A stretch of 64,000 nucleotides of DNA from an uncultured Bacteroides sp. (GCA_949294185.1 CASFGA010000004.1:186001-250000), one strand, 5' to 3'; counted from the first letter of the stretch, positions 16,694 to 26,409 are shown. Notes: generated from the sequence alone by a model not told the origin. A program made the numbers and translations.

Positions 16694-17663
16694 TAGATTT
16701 GACCGGAAAGACTTGATTGAACGGTTAATGTTGCAAAACCAATTGGAACAGGCCGGTGCTGAAGCATTTGTAAAAACGTTTTTAACGTTGGTCAAACAGG
16801 TGCTCGTCCATGACAAATATTTAAAGATAAAGGGATTAGGAACCTTCAGACTGACAGAAGGAGAGAGGGGCGCATATATACTTTCAGATGAAAACGGAGA
16901 AAAGGGTGAGGAACACTTTCTGAAAATATCTTTTATGCCGGACATGTCTTTAAAGGATGCTGTCAATAAACCTTTTGCGCAGTTTGAATCAGTCCTTTTA
17001 AAGGAAGGAGTCCGTTTCGATGATGTGCCGGAAGTGGTGGATCACGTAAGGAAGGAGGAAGAGACAGAGCAGGCATCCGGGGATGAGGAAGGTTCCGTAC
17101 GGGAATCTGTTTCTTTGAATCCGGAAAAATCCGACTGTCCGACGAAAGTTTCTCCGTTCCGCTTGCCATGGTATGCCGTGTCATGCGTGCTGCTTGTCGG
17201 GATATTGATTGGAGTATTCTTGGCATGGGCTTTTGTTTCTGGGAGGCAGTCTGTTTCAGAGTCTTCTGATAATGTCCCTTTCAAAGTGGAGACTGAAAAT
17301 GGTCTTGCGGCAAAAGATTCGTGTGAAGAAAAGTCGGCCTTCGTTCCGAAAGCAGACAGTGTGCAGATACAGGCAGTCATATCAGCGCCATCGCAGCATG
17401 AAAATGTGAAGGTGTCCGCTCAAAGTTCGTCTGTGCCCAGACGGGAAGGTTTGGCAGATACGGTTGAATATGACATAGTGGGTACGCAGACCGTGCATAC
17501 ACTCCGTTCGGGTGAAAGTCTTGCCCGGATAGCCTTGAAGTTTTATGGGAACAAGCGGCTGTGGCCGTATATAGTAAAACACAACAGCCGCATAATCCGG
17601 AATCCGGACAATATTCCTGTCGGCACAAAAATCCGTATACCCATACTTTCTCCCCGTAAATGA
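16686..17663 (+). CDS. HU-like domain, membrane helix and LysM domain protein
   Basis: The 325-residue protein has three parts. Residues 1-98 resemble HU (NDRFDRKDLIERLMLQNQ, then LKIKGLGTFRL), with a short degenerate arm. A hydrophobic helix spans about 162-185 after an acidic linker. After a low-complexity region, residues 269-320 form a LysM domain (VHTLRSGESLARIALKFYG, then NPDNIPVGTKIRIP), which binds peptidoglycan glycan chains. With the HU part in the cytoplasm, LysM would face the periplasm. The gene overlaps the preceding HU gene by eight bases. A role linking nucleoid and cell wall is inference; retention of DNA binding by the HU part is not certain. Confidence 0.8.
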   Translation: MNDRFDRKDLIERLMLQNQLEQAGAEAFVKTFLTLVKQVLVHDKYLKIKGLGTFRLTEGERGAYILSDENGEKGEEHFLKISFMPDMSLKDAVNKPFAQFESVLLKEGVRFDDVPEVVDHVRKEEETEQASGDEEGSVRESVSLNPEKSDCPTKVSPFRLPWYAVSCVLLVGILIGVFLAWAFVSGRQSVSESSDNVPFKVETENGLAAKDSCEEKSAFVPKADSVQIQAVISAPSQHENVKVSAQSSSVPRREGLADTVEYDIVGTQTVHTLRSGESLARIALKFYGNKRLWPYIVKHNSRIIRNPDNIPVGTKIRIPILSPRK

Positions 17664-18003
17664 GAATGCGGGGTTGTCCTTAAATTAAATTTCTTTAGCC
17701 CAAATAGGCTTAAAACCTCATGGCGGTTATATTTTTTAATAAAAATTAGTTGTGCCTGTTAATCGAATGCTTTAATTTTGGGGTGCACTAAAAAGAATGG
17801 ATTATGGGGATTGGCAGGCAGGTTTTGTGCTGCGTAATCTGAAAGGATTCATATAGGCAAAACAAGGTTTCTCTATAATGGAATTTTCTTTTTGCCGGCA
17901 TGAAAAATTGAAGCCGTCAATACGTGGAGCAAGGCATGCCGCCGAGACATTTTTTTTGTGCATGAACTTAATTTGTTGAATTTAAAAACTAAAAATAAGA
18001 ATT
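17664..18003. other. 340-base intergenic region upstream of the Bat operon
   Basis: It holds a weak GCC/GGC hairpin near 17696-17713 that may end the upstream transcript, and the Bat promoter at 17750-17780. The remaining 220 bases form the predicted leader of the MoxR message. I see no tRNA, no known riboswitch and no reading frame of note there. Confidence 0.5.
17750..17780 (+). promoter_or_regulatory. Promoter for the Bat operon
   Basis: TTGT (17750-17753), 19 bases, TAATTTTG (17773-17780). The -7 element is a full match and the -33 a partial one. The leader to moxR would be about 220 bases, longer than others in this window. Confidence 0.55.
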
Positions 18004-18999
18004 ATGGCTGAAGCTATTGACATTCGTGAACTGAATGAACGTATTGAACGCCAAAGCGCGTTTGTTACTAACTTGATAACCGGAATGGATCAGGTGATCG
18101 TGGGGCAGAAACATCTTGTGGAGTCTTTATTGATAGGACTGTTGTCCGACGGACATGTGTTGCTGGAAGGTGTTCCCGGTTTGGCCAAGACATTAGCCAT
18201 TAAGACTTTGGCTTCATTGATTGACTCAAAATACAGTCGTATCCAGTTTACTCCCGATCTTCTCCCGGCCGATGTCCTCGGAACAATGATATACAGTCAG
18301 AAAGAAGAACAGTTCATCACCCGTAAAGGGCCTGTCTTCGCCAATTTCGTTTTGGCGGATGAAATAAACCGTGCTCCGGCAAAGGTTCAAAGTGCGTTGC
18401 TCGAAGCCATGCAGGAGCGTCAGGTCACATTGGGCAAGGAAACCTTCCGCCTGCCTGAACCGTTTCTGGTTATGGCTACTCAAAATCCGATTGAGCAGGA
18501 GGGAACCTATCCGTTGCCCGAGGCGCAGGTAGACCGTTTCATGCTGAAAGTGCTTATCGATTATCCGAAGCTGGAGGAGGAAAAGAAGATAATCCGTCAG
18601 AATATATCAGGCGACCGCATTGAAGTGCGCCCGATATTGAAAGGAGAGGATATCGTGGAAGCGCGCAATATCGTGCGTCAGGTTTATCTGGATGAAAAAA
18701 TCGAACAGTATATTGCCGATATTGTTTTTGCTACCCGTTATCCGGAAAAATATGATCTGAAGGAGCTGAAAGGACTGATCGGATTCGGAGGCTCTCCGCG
18801 TGCTTCCATCAATCTGGCCTTGGCTGCCCGCAGTTATGCTTTCATCAAGCGTCGTGGCTATGTGATTCCGGAAGATGTGCGCGCCGTTTCACACGATGTT
18901 CTCCGTCACCGTATCGGCTTGACCTATGAGGCGGAAGCTACCAATGTAACATCGGATGAAATTGTGAGCAAGATTCTCAACAAGGTTGAAGTGCCCTAA
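18004..18999 (+). CDS. MoxR-family AAA+ ATPase
   Basis: MoxR ATPases act as chaperones that insert cofactors or assemble complexes together with von Willebrand A-domain partners. The 331-residue protein has Walker A GVPGLAKT near residue 59, Walker B FVLADEINRAP near 116, and sensor 1 MATQNPIEQEGTYPLPEAQVDRF, the MoxR hallmark, near 157-178. A C-terminal lid domain covers about 250-331. It is the first gene of the Bat operon. Confidence 0.95.
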   Translation: MAEAIDIRELNERIERQSAFVTNLITGMDQVIVGQKHLVESLLIGLLSDGHVLLEGVPGLAKTLAIKTLASLIDSKYSRIQFTPDLLPADVLGTMIYSQKEEQFITRKGPVFANFVLADEINRAPAKVQSALLEAMQERQVTLGKETFRLPEPFLVMATQNPIEQEGTYPLPEAQVDRFMLKVLIDYPKLEEEKKIIRQNISGDRIEVRPILKGEDIVEARNIVRQVYLDEKIEQYIADIVFATRYPEKYDLKELKGLIGFGGSPRASINLALAARSYAFIKRRGYVIPEDVRAVSHDVLRHRIGLTYEAEATNVTSDEIVSKILNKVEVP

Positions 19000-19081
19000 T
19001 CGGCGGTCTGTTGTTGGGAAAGCCGCGGATGGAGACTGCGGGTGCAGGCTTTATCCTCTATGAAACATTAATACTGTAAGA

Positions 19082-19951
19082 ATGGAGACAAGTGAACTAT
19101 TGAAGCGCGTCCGCCAGATTGAAATCAAGACGCGCGGACTTTCGAACAATATTTTTGCAGGGCAGTATCATTCAGCCTTTAAAGGGAGGGGTATGGCCTT
19201 TTCGGAAGTGCGTGAATATCAGTATGGCGATGATGTGCGTGATATTGACTGGAATGTTACGGCGCGTTTTGACAAGCCATTCGTAAAAGTTTTTGAGGAA
19301 GAGCGGGAGCTTACCGTCATGCTGCTGGTCGATGTGTCGGGCAGCTTGGATTTCGGTACGGTAAAACAGATGAAGAAGGATATGGTGACGGAAATTGCGG
19401 CAACGTTGGCCTTTTCTGCCATATCGAACAACGACAAAATCGGCGTTATCTTTTTCTCGGATCGAATTGAAAAGTTTATTCCTCCTCAGAAGGGACGCAA
19501 GCATATTCTTTATATAATCCGTGAATTGCTGGATTTTCAGCCTCAAAGCAGCCGGACGGACTTGCAGTGTGCCATTGAATACTTGACGAATGTGCTGAAG
19601 AAACGGTGTACGGCATTTATGTTAAGCGATTTTATAGACGACCGCGACTTTAAAAATGCGCTGACCGTGGCCAACCGCAAGCATGATATTGTGGCGATTC
19701 AGGTGTATGACAGGCGGATGGAGGAGCTGCCGGATGTGGGACTGATGCGCATACGTGATGCCGAAACCGGGTATGAGCAATGGATTGACACTTCATCAAA
19801 GGCTTTGCGCAATGCCCATCATGCGTGGTGGAAGGAGCGTCAGGCGAAACTGAACGACACTTTCACACATTGCAATGTGGATTCGGTTTCGGTACGTACG
19901 GATCAGGATTATGTGAAAGCTTTGTTGAATTTATTTGCTAAACGGAACTAA
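19082..19951 (+). CDS. DUF58 domain protein of the Bat operon
   Basis: The 289-residue protein carries the DUF58 signature (FSEVREYQYGDDVRDIDWNVTARF) followed by a von Willebrand A-like region with MLLVDVSGSLDFG, where DxSxS forms a MIDAS metal site. No membrane segment is seen. DUF58 proteins regularly follow MoxR ATPases and are thought to be their partners. The stop is four bases before the next ATG, at 19956. Confidence 0.9.
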   Translation: METSELLKRVRQIEIKTRGLSNNIFAGQYHSAFKGRGMAFSEVREYQYGDDVRDIDWNVTARFDKPFVKVFEEERELTVMLLVDVSGSLDFGTVKQMKKDMVTEIAATLAFSAISNNDKIGVIFFSDRIEKFIPPQKGRKHILYIIRELLDFQPQSSRTDLQCAIEYLTNVLKKRCTAFMLSDFIDDRDFKNALTVANRKHDIVAIQVYDRRMEELPDVGLMRIRDAETGYEQWIDTSSKALRNAHHAWWKERQAKLNDTFTHCNVDSVSVRTDQDYVKALLNLFAKRN

Positions 19952-19955
19952 GAGA

Positions 19956-21050
19956 ATGAAACATATCTTATACTGTAGGTTGAAAAGATTGGGAAGCATG
20001 ATGATATTGCTTTTTATTGTTGCCGCCAATATACGGGCTCAGGTAACAGTAGAGGCAACCATCGATTCCTTGCAGCTGCTGATAGGAGAACAGGCCAAAG
20101 TCAAGCTTGAAGTCAGCATGAACGCCGACGGACGATTAAGTCTTCCTGTCATAAAAGACACGTTAACGCGAGGAGTGGAAGTGCTCGACATCGCAAAGCC
20201 TGACACGCAGTTGCTGAATGAAGACAAGCGTTGGCTGATTTCCCAGGAATATACCATTACTTCCTTTGATTCGGCTCTGTATTATCTGCCTCCTTTTGAG
20301 GTTTGGGTCGACAGTAATGTCTATCGGTCTCAGGCTCTGGCGTTGAAAGTCTATTCCATACCGGTGGATACGCTTCATCCCGACCAGTTCTTCGGGCCTA
20401 AAAGTATACATTCCGTATCACTCGTGTGGAGCGATATTGCTCCTTTAGTCTTTTCTTTCCTTCTTATGCTTGCATTGGGGGCTGTATCGGTGTTTTTTGT
20501 CATTCGTTATCGCGACAACAAGCCTATCATCAAGATTATTAAGATAACGCCGAAACTTCCTCCTCATCAGGCAGCCATGAAGAAAATAGAAGAAATCAAG
20601 GCAAACAAAGCTTGGCGGCGGGAAGATCCCAAGTTATATTATACGGAACTGACCGATGTTATCCGTGTATATATAAAGGAGCGTTTCGGTTTCAATGCAA
20701 TGGAAATGACTTCTTCTGAGATAATAGAGCATCTGCTTCAGGAAAAAGACAAGGAATCGATAGCTGATTTGAGACTTCTTTTTGAAACAGCCGATTTGGT
20801 TAAGTTTGCCAAGCATGCGCCGCTTATGAATGAAAATGACATGAATCTGGTGAATGCGGTGGATTTCATCAATCAGACAAAACTGGAGGAAGATCCGAAT
20901 GTGAAAAAAGAGCCGACGGAAATCAAGGTCGAAGAGAAACGCTCCAAGCAAGGCCGTATCATTCTGTTGTGTAGCATTGCTGTTACGGGAATTGCAGCCG
21001 TGATTGCTCTTTATATGGCTATTCGCCATATCATTAATCTTTTCTTTTAA
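19956..21050 (+). CDS. Bat-operon membrane protein with periplasmic N-terminal domain
   Basis: The 364-residue protein starts with a signal-like segment (IILYCRLKRLG then MMILLFIVAANIRA, about residues 4-28 allowing for the chosen start), followed by a periplasmic beta-rich domain resembling the Ig-like repeats of BatD. A helix near residues 160-185, a cytoplasmic helical part with RREDPKLYYTELTDVIRVYIKERFGFNAMEMTS, and a final helix close to the C terminus follow. The helical part resembles the C-terminal region of BatD. I start at ATG 19956, just after the DUF58 stop. Such proteins are found in Bacteroidota Bat operons; their function is unknown. Confidence 0.8.
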   Translation: MKHILYCRLKRLGSMMILLFIVAANIRAQVTVEATIDSLQLLIGEQAKVKLEVSMNADGRLSLPVIKDTLTRGVEVLDIAKPDTQLLNEDKRWLISQEYTITSFDSALYYLPPFEVWVDSNVYRSQALALKVYSIPVDTLHPDQFFGPKSIHSVSLVWSDIAPLVFSFLLMLALGAVSVFFVIRYRDNKPIIKIIKITPKLPPHQAAMKKIEEIKANKAWRREDPKLYYTELTDVIRVYIKERFGFNAMEMTSSEIIEHLLQEKDKESIADLRLLFETADLVKFAKHAPLMNENDMNLVNAVDFINQTKLEEDPNVKKEPTEIKVEEKRSKQGRIILLCSIAVTGIAAVIALYMAIRHIINLFF

Positions 21051-21068
21051 CTGTTAATGAGCTGAACT

Positions 21069-22067
21069 ATGATTTTTGCGAATATAGAATATCTGTTCTT
21101 GCTGCTCCTTCTTATACCTTATATAATATGGTATATAATGAAGCGCAAAAGGATAGAGCCCACTATGCAGGTTTCTACTGCACGGATGTATATGAAGACA
21201 CCGCAAAGTTGGAGGGTCTGGCTGCTGCATGCTCCTTTCATTCTCCGGATTGTGACCTTTGTCATGATTGTTTTGGTGCTTGCACGCCCCCAGACGACAG
21301 ACAACTGGCAGAATACGGAGATAGAGGGAATTGACATTATGTTGGCGGTCGATGTCTCCACCAGCATGCTTTCGGAAGATTTGAAGCCTAATCGCATAGA
21401 GGCTGCCAAGCAGGTTGCGGCAGAGTTTGTCAATGGCCGCCCGAACGATAATATTGGTCTGACAATTTTTGCAGGAGAGGCGTTTACACAATGCCCATTG
21501 ACGGTTGACCACAATGTCTTGCTGAATCTTTTTCAGAGCGTGGGCTGTGAGATGGTTCAGCGGGGGATGATCGAGGACGGAACGGCATTGGGCATGGGGC
21601 TTGCGAATGCCGTGAGCAGATTGAAGGACAGCAAGGCCAAGTCGAAAGTCGTTATCATTCTGACCGACGGTGTAAACAATCGGGGAGATATTTCTCCTTT
21701 GACGGCGGCTGAAATAGCCAAGCAGTTTGGCATTCGTGTCTATACGATTGGAGTGGGGACGAACGGAACGGCTCCATATCCGATGCCGACTTATGGAGGA
21801 GTGCAGTATGTGCAGATTCCGGTAGAAATAGATGAACAGACCATGTCACAGATTGCCGGCATTACGAATGGAAATTATTTTCGCGCGACAAGCAATTCCA
21901 GATTGAAGGATGTTTACCGTGAAATTGACAAGCTGGAAAAAACAAAATTGAATGTGAAAGAATTCAGCAAGCGTGAGGAAGCGTATGAAATATATGCGGT
22001 GATAGCATTCATTTGCATTCTGCTGGAGGTGATTTTACGCAATACAGTGTTAAAGAAGATACCTTAA
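21069..22067 (+). CDS. batA: BatA, von Willebrand A membrane protein
   Basis: The 332-residue protein has two N-terminal membrane helices (about 5-22 and 55-75), a VWA domain with MIDAS motif DVSTS in AVDVSTSMLSED, and a further helix at 305-325. In B. fragilis the bat genes are linked to oxygen tolerance. The VWA domain lies in the periplasm in the usual model and may assemble with BatB. It is 18 bases after the previous stop. Confidence 0.93.
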   Translation: MIFANIEYLFLLLLLIPYIIWYIMKRKRIEPTMQVSTARMYMKTPQSWRVWLLHAPFILRIVTFVMIVLVLARPQTTDNWQNTEIEGIDIMLAVDVSTSMLSEDLKPNRIEAAKQVAAEFVNGRPNDNIGLTIFAGEAFTQCPLTVDHNVLLNLFQSVGCEMVQRGMIEDGTALGMGLANAVSRLKDSKAKSKVVIILTDGVNNRGDISPLTAAEIAKQFGIRVYTIGVGTNGTAPYPMPTYGGVQYVQIPVEIDEQTMSQIAGITNGNYFRATSNSRLKDVYREIDKLEKTKLNVKEFSKREEAYEIYAVIAFICILLEVILRNTVLKKIP

Positions 22068-22079
22068 AAAAGAAAAGAT

Positions 22080-23105
22080 ATGTTTCGATTTGGAGAACCT
22101 TTATATTTATATTTGTTCCTTATATTGCCTTTTCTGATAGCCTTTTATTTGTATTCCAATTATAGGAGGCGCAAAAGAATCAGGCGGTATGGTGATCCGC
22201 AACTTTTGGCTCAGCTGATGCCGGATGTTTCGAAATATCGTCCGGACATTAAGTTCTGGTTACTGTTTGCGGCATTGGTTATGGTTATTTTTATGTTGGC
22301 GAGACCACAGTTTGGATCCAAGATGGAAACTGTGAAGCGTCAGGGGGTAGAGACGGTTGTTGCATTGGATATATCAAATTCCATGTTGGCCCAAGATGTG
22401 ACACCCAGTCGTCTGGACAAATCAAAGAAGCTGATATCACGTTTGGTAGAGACATTCAACAACGATAAGGTAGCCATGATTGTGTTTGCCGGTGAGGCAT
22501 TCACGCAGTTGCCTATTACAAGCGATTATGTATCGGCCAAGATGTTTCTGGAAACAATAACCCCCTCTTTGATCAGTACGCAGGGAACGGATATAAGGGC
22601 CGCAATCAGCCTGGCGATGAAAAGCTTTACGCCCAATGATGGAGTAGGCCGTGCCATCGTTCTGATAACGGATGGAGAAAATCATGAAGGGGGAGCCATT
22701 GAGGCTGCCAAGGAAGCCGCCGATAAAGGTGTAAGGGTTTGCGTTTTGGGAGTAGGCTCGCCGGACGGAGCTCCTATACCTACAGGAGAAACCAACGAAT
22801 TTCGGCGTGACAAAGACGGCAATGTTATCGTTACTCGCCTGAATGAACAGATGTGTCAGGAAATAGCCAAGGCGGGAAATGGTATATATGTTCGTGTCGA
22901 CAATACGAATCGCGCGGAAAGGGCCTTGAATGCGGAGATTGCCAAACTGGCGAAAGCTGATGTCGAGACTCAGGTATTCACGGAGTTTGACGAACAGTTT
23001 CAGGTGTTGGCATGGCTGGCGCTTGTTTTGTTGGCCGCCGAAGTAATGTTATTGAACCGGAGAAATCCGCTTTTCAAGGATGTAAAACTTTTTAAGAAGG
23101 ACTAA
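22080..23105 (+). CDS. batB: BatB, von Willebrand A membrane protein
   Basis: Architecture is the same as in BatA: helices at about 8-24 and 58-76, a VWA domain with DISNS in ALDISNSMLAQD, and a C-terminal helix before LLNRRNP. Length is 341 residues. BatA and BatB are probably ancient duplicates that form a complex. It ends two bases before batC starts. Confidence 0.93.
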   Translation: MFRFGEPLYLYLFLILPFLIAFYLYSNYRRRKRIRRYGDPQLLAQLMPDVSKYRPDIKFWLLFAALVMVIFMLARPQFGSKMETVKRQGVETVVALDISNSMLAQDVTPSRLDKSKKLISRLVETFNNDKVAMIVFAGEAFTQLPITSDYVSAKMFLETITPSLISTQGTDIRAAISLAMKSFTPNDGVGRAIVLITDGENHEGGAIEAAKEAADKGVRVCVLGVGSPDGAPIPTGETNEFRRDKDGNVIVTRLNEQMCQEIAKAGNGIYVRVDNTNRAERALNAEIAKLAKADVETQVFTEFDEQFQVLAWLALVLLAAEVMLLNRRNPLFKDVKLFKKD

Positions 23106-23106
23106 A

Positions 23107-23799
23107 ATGAGATATAGGATATATATATTGTTGGCTTTGGTATGCATCCCGGCGATGGCTTATGCTCAAAAGACTGAGCGGGAATATTTGCGTAGCGGGA
23201 ACAAGCTCTATAACGACAGCCTGTTTATCAAGGCGGAAGTGGATTACCGGAAGGCTCTGGAGGTAAATCCACAGTCGTCGGTAGCCATGTATAATCTGGG
23301 CAACGCGTTGTTGATGCAGCAGAAAGCGCAGGAGGCAATGGAGCAATACGATGCGGCTTCCCGTATCGAAAAGGATAAAGGATTACTGGCAAAAATTTAT
23401 CACAATATGGGTGTAATTCTGCAATCCTCTAAGCAGCTTCCCCAATGCATAGAGGCATACAAGGAGTCATTGCGCAATAACCCGAAAGATGATGAGACGC
23501 GCTATAATTTGGCTTTGGCACAAAAGCAGCTGAAAGACCAGCAACAGCAGCAGAATCAAGACCAAAACGAAGATCAGCAGCAGGAACAGAAAGAAGACGA
23601 GCAGCAGAACAAGGAACAGCAAGATCAGGACAAGAAAGACCAACAGCAAAATCAGCAACAGCAGCAGAATCAGAATCAAATGTCAAAGGAAAATGTCGAG
23701 CAGCTGCTGAATGCCGTCATGCAGGATGAGAAAAACATCCAAGACAAGGTTAAAAAGCAGATCCAGGTTCAGGGTCGCAAGCTTGAAAAGGACTGGTGA
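23107..23799 (+). CDS. batC: BatC, TPR protein with glutamine-rich tail
   Basis: The 230-residue protein has a signal peptide (cleavage likely after AYA, residue 20), then three to four TPR repeats between residues 24 and 140. Residues 141-191 are almost entirely Q, N, D, E and K, a disordered low-complexity tract. A short conserved helix (VEQLLNAVMQDEKN) and a basic tail with RKLEKDW follow; that ending resembles the C terminus of other BatC proteins. TPRs suggest that it scaffolds BatA/BatB or clients in the periplasm. Confidence 0.88.
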   Translation: MRYRIYILLALVCIPAMAYAQKTEREYLRSGNKLYNDSLFIKAEVDYRKALEVNPQSSVAMYNLGNALLMQQKAQEAMEQYDAASRIEKDKGLLAKIYHNMGVILQSSKQLPQCIEAYKESLRNNPKDDETRYNLALAQKQLKDQQQQQNQDQNEDQQQEQKEDEQQNKEQQDQDKKDQQQNQQQQQNQNQMSKENVEQLLNAVMQDEKNIQDKVKKQIQVQGRKLEKDW

Positions 23800-23831
23800 C
23801 AATTCATAATGATAATATAAAAAACAGATAG

Positions 23832-25649
23832 ATGCGGAAATTAATACTTTTGTCATTGATAATCCTTGCAGCCTGCCAGATTCAGGCGGCAGATAAGGTA
23901 ATTTTTAAGACTGAGGCTCCCGATGTCGTAGTCAGCGGAGATCAGTTCAGACTGGAGTTTACAGTGAACACGCAAAACGTGAAAGACTTTCGCGCTCCGT
24001 CTATCAGCGGGTTTGATGTCTTGATGGGGCCTACCCGTTCGCAGCAGAGCAGTACTCAAATCATAAACGGGAAAGTATCCTCCAGTCGTTCCATAACATT
24101 CACATATATCTTGATGGCGGGCAAAGAAGGGACATATACCATTCCGGCTGCCAGTATTGAAGTGGATGGAGAGAAGGTTTTCTCTAATGCCATCCAGATT
24201 AAGGTCTTGCCTCCCGACCAGTCTGGTAATTCAAGTGGCGGGCAAGCCTCGTCTTCGCGCAGCCAGGTGGCGGGAAGCCGTATTACTGAAGAGGATCTTT
24301 TCATTACGGCCACGGCCAGCAAGACGACTGTTCATGAGCAGGAAGCCATTTTGCTGACATATAAAGTCTATACGTTGGTCAACCTCCGTCAGTTGCAGGG
24401 TGATATGCCGGATTTGAAAGGTTTCCATACACAAGAAATTCCATTGCCCCAACAGAAGAAGTTTTCGTTGGAACATTACAAGGGCCGTAATTATAACACA
24501 ACCGTATGGAGTCAATACGTTTTATTCCCTCAGCAGACAGGCAAGCTGGAGATACCGTCCATTACTTTCAATGGGGTTGTGGCTCAGCAAACCGTTTCGG
24601 ATGATCCGTTTGATGCATTCTTCAACGGAGGCGGATACGTGGAAGTGAAGAAGAATATTGTTACTCCGAAGTTGACAATCAATGTCCAACCGTTGCCGGC
24701 TCGTCCGGCTAATTTCTCCGGTGCAGTAGGAGAATTTCAGATTGCTTCGTCCATTAATTCCACTGAAGTAAAGACAAACGATGCGGTCACCATAAAGATA
24801 ACGCTGAATGGTGTCGGTAATATGAAGCTGATCAATACGCCCGAAGTGAAGTTTCCGCAAGACTTTGAGATTTATGATCCGAAAATCACAGACGAATACG
24901 ATTTGACCAATAACGGATTGAGCGGAACCAAAACTTTTGAATACTTGGCCATACCTCGTCATGCCGGTGACTTCACTGTTCCGGCAGTAGAGTTTGTGTA
25001 TTTTGATTTGAAGAGCAATTCTTATAAGACGCTGAAGACTCAGGCTTATAATCTTAAAGTGGCGAAAGGGCAAGGCAATGCCGAACAGGTTATATCAGAC
25101 TTTACCAACAAAGAGAATGTCAAGATACTGGGAACGGATATTCGTTTCATAAAATTGGGAAGCACAAAGCTGCGTCCTCAAGGCGAGTTCTTCTTCGGTT
25201 CTCTCGGTTATTGCTTGTGGTATGTCATTCCATTGCTTTTGTTTGTTGCCTTCGTTGTCATTTATCGCAATCAGGCCAAAGAGAATGCGAACATAGCCAA
25301 GTTAAAGACCAAAAAGGCCAACAAGGTGGCGACCAAGCGCATGAAGCAGGCCGGGAAACTATTGGCCGAGAATAAGAAGAATGAGTTTTATGATGAAGTG
25401 CTGAAGGCTTTGTGGGGATATATTGGTGATAAGCTGAATATTCCGGTTTCGTTGCTTTCAAAAGACAATGTCGAAGCGGAGTTGGTCAAGTATGGTGTAA
25501 GCGGTGACTTGATAAAGGAATTTATAGCGGCACTGAATGAATGTGAATTTGCCCGTTACGCTCCAGGCAATGAAAGCGAAGCGATGGATAAAGTATATGC
25601 GGCTTCGGTCGATATCATCAGTAAAATGGAGAATAATATAAAACATTAA
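23832..25649 (+). CDS. batD: BatD, large periplasmic/membrane protein
   Basis: The 605-residue protein has an N-terminal export signal. The LAAC sequence ending at C15 matches a lipobox, but AQIQA-like residues just after also allow ordinary cleavage, so lipidation is uncertain. The BatD domain (about 20-430) is beta-rich, and the motif GKVSSSRSITFTYILMAGKEG is typical of the family. A membrane helix lies at about 456-478, followed by a cytoplasmic lysine-rich helical region. It is separated from batC by 32 bases. Confidence 0.9.
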   Translation: MRKLILLSLIILAACQIQAADKVIFKTEAPDVVVSGDQFRLEFTVNTQNVKDFRAPSISGFDVLMGPTRSQQSSTQIINGKVSSSRSITFTYILMAGKEGTYTIPAASIEVDGEKVFSNAIQIKVLPPDQSGNSSGGQASSSRSQVAGSRITEEDLFITATASKTTVHEQEAILLTYKVYTLVNLRQLQGDMPDLKGFHTQEIPLPQQKKFSLEHYKGRNYNTTVWSQYVLFPQQTGKLEIPSITFNGVVAQQTVSDDPFDAFFNGGGYVEVKKNIVTPKLTINVQPLPARPANFSGAVGEFQIASSINSTEVKTNDAVTIKITLNGVGNMKLINTPEVKFPQDFEIYDPKITDEYDLTNNGLSGTKTFEYLAIPRHAGDFTVPAVEFVYFDLKSNSYKTLKTQAYNLKVAKGQGNAEQVISDFTNKENVKILGTDIRFIKLGSTKLRPQGEFFFGSLGYCLWYVIPLLLFVAFVVIYRNQAKENANIAKLKTKKANKVATKRMKQAGKLLAENKKNEFYDEVLKALWGYIGDKLNIPVSLLSKDNVEAELVKYGVSGDLIKEFIAALNECEFARYAPGNESEAMDKVYAASVDIISKMENNIKH

Positions 25650-25655
25650 AAAACT

Positions 25656-26405
25656 ATGAAGAAACTATTTGTCGTATGTTTGTTGCTTGTGTCTTTCGTT
25701 CAGTTCGTATCTGCCGTAACGAAGGAAGAGGCCGACAAGGCATATCAAGATAATAAATTCAAGGAAGCGATAGAGAAATATGAGACTATCCTGAGTACGG
25801 AAGGAGAGTCTGCTGACATCTATTATAATTTAGGAAACAGTTATTTTAAGGACAAGAATATGGCAAAAGCTGTCCTTAACTATGAACGGGCTTTGTTGTT
25901 GAATCCGGGTGATGCCGATATCCGCTTCAATCTGGAAATGGCACGCAGCAAGACTGTCGACAAGATAACTCCGGCGCGGGAAATCTTCATTGCTACCTGG
26001 ATAAAGGCCCTTGCGGACACCATGAATGAAAAGGAATGGGGAAAACTTGGCATTGTTTCCTTTATATTGTTGTTGGTTAGCGTAGCTTTTTATATCTTTG
26101 GAAACCGTATATGGGTAAAGAAGACAGGTTTTATTGCAGCCTTTTCTTTATTGGTAATCACCGTATGCGCCAATATATTTGCAGACCGGCAGAAAGAAAA
26201 GTTGGAGGAACGTAAAGGCGCCATCATAATGGTACCTACGATAACAATAAAGAGTACGCCGGATGAAAGCGGGACAGATTTGTTTGTCCTTCATGAAGGG
26301 GCGAAAGTGTACATTGAAGACGATTCGATGAAAGGGTGGAAGGAAATCTACATGGAGGATGGAAACAAGGGATGGATACAGGCTGACGCGATTGAAATAA
26401 TTTGA
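25656..26405 (+). CDS. batE: BatE, TPR and SH3-like membrane protein
   Basis: The 249-residue protein has a signal peptide, two TPR repeats (about 24-105), two membrane helices (about 129-147 and 156-172), and a C-terminal bacterial SH3-like domain (about 190-249) with IKSTPDESGTDLFVLHEGAKV and a GWIQADAIEII ending. This TPR-TM-SH3 layout is that of BatE in Bacteroidota. It ends four bases before the PAP2 gene. Confidence 0.9.
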   Translation: MKKLFVVCLLLVSFVQFVSAVTKEEADKAYQDNKFKEAIEKYETILSTEGESADIYYNLGNSYFKDKNMAKAVLNYERALLLNPGDADIRFNLEMARSKTVDKITPAREIFIATWIKALADTMNEKEWGKLGIVSFILLLVSVAFYIFGNRIWVKKTGFIAAFSLLVITVCANIFADRQKEKLEERKGAIIMVPTITIKSTPDESGTDLFVLHEGAKVYIEDDSMKGWKEIYMEDGNKGWIQADAIEII

Positions 26406-26409
26406 TTTT

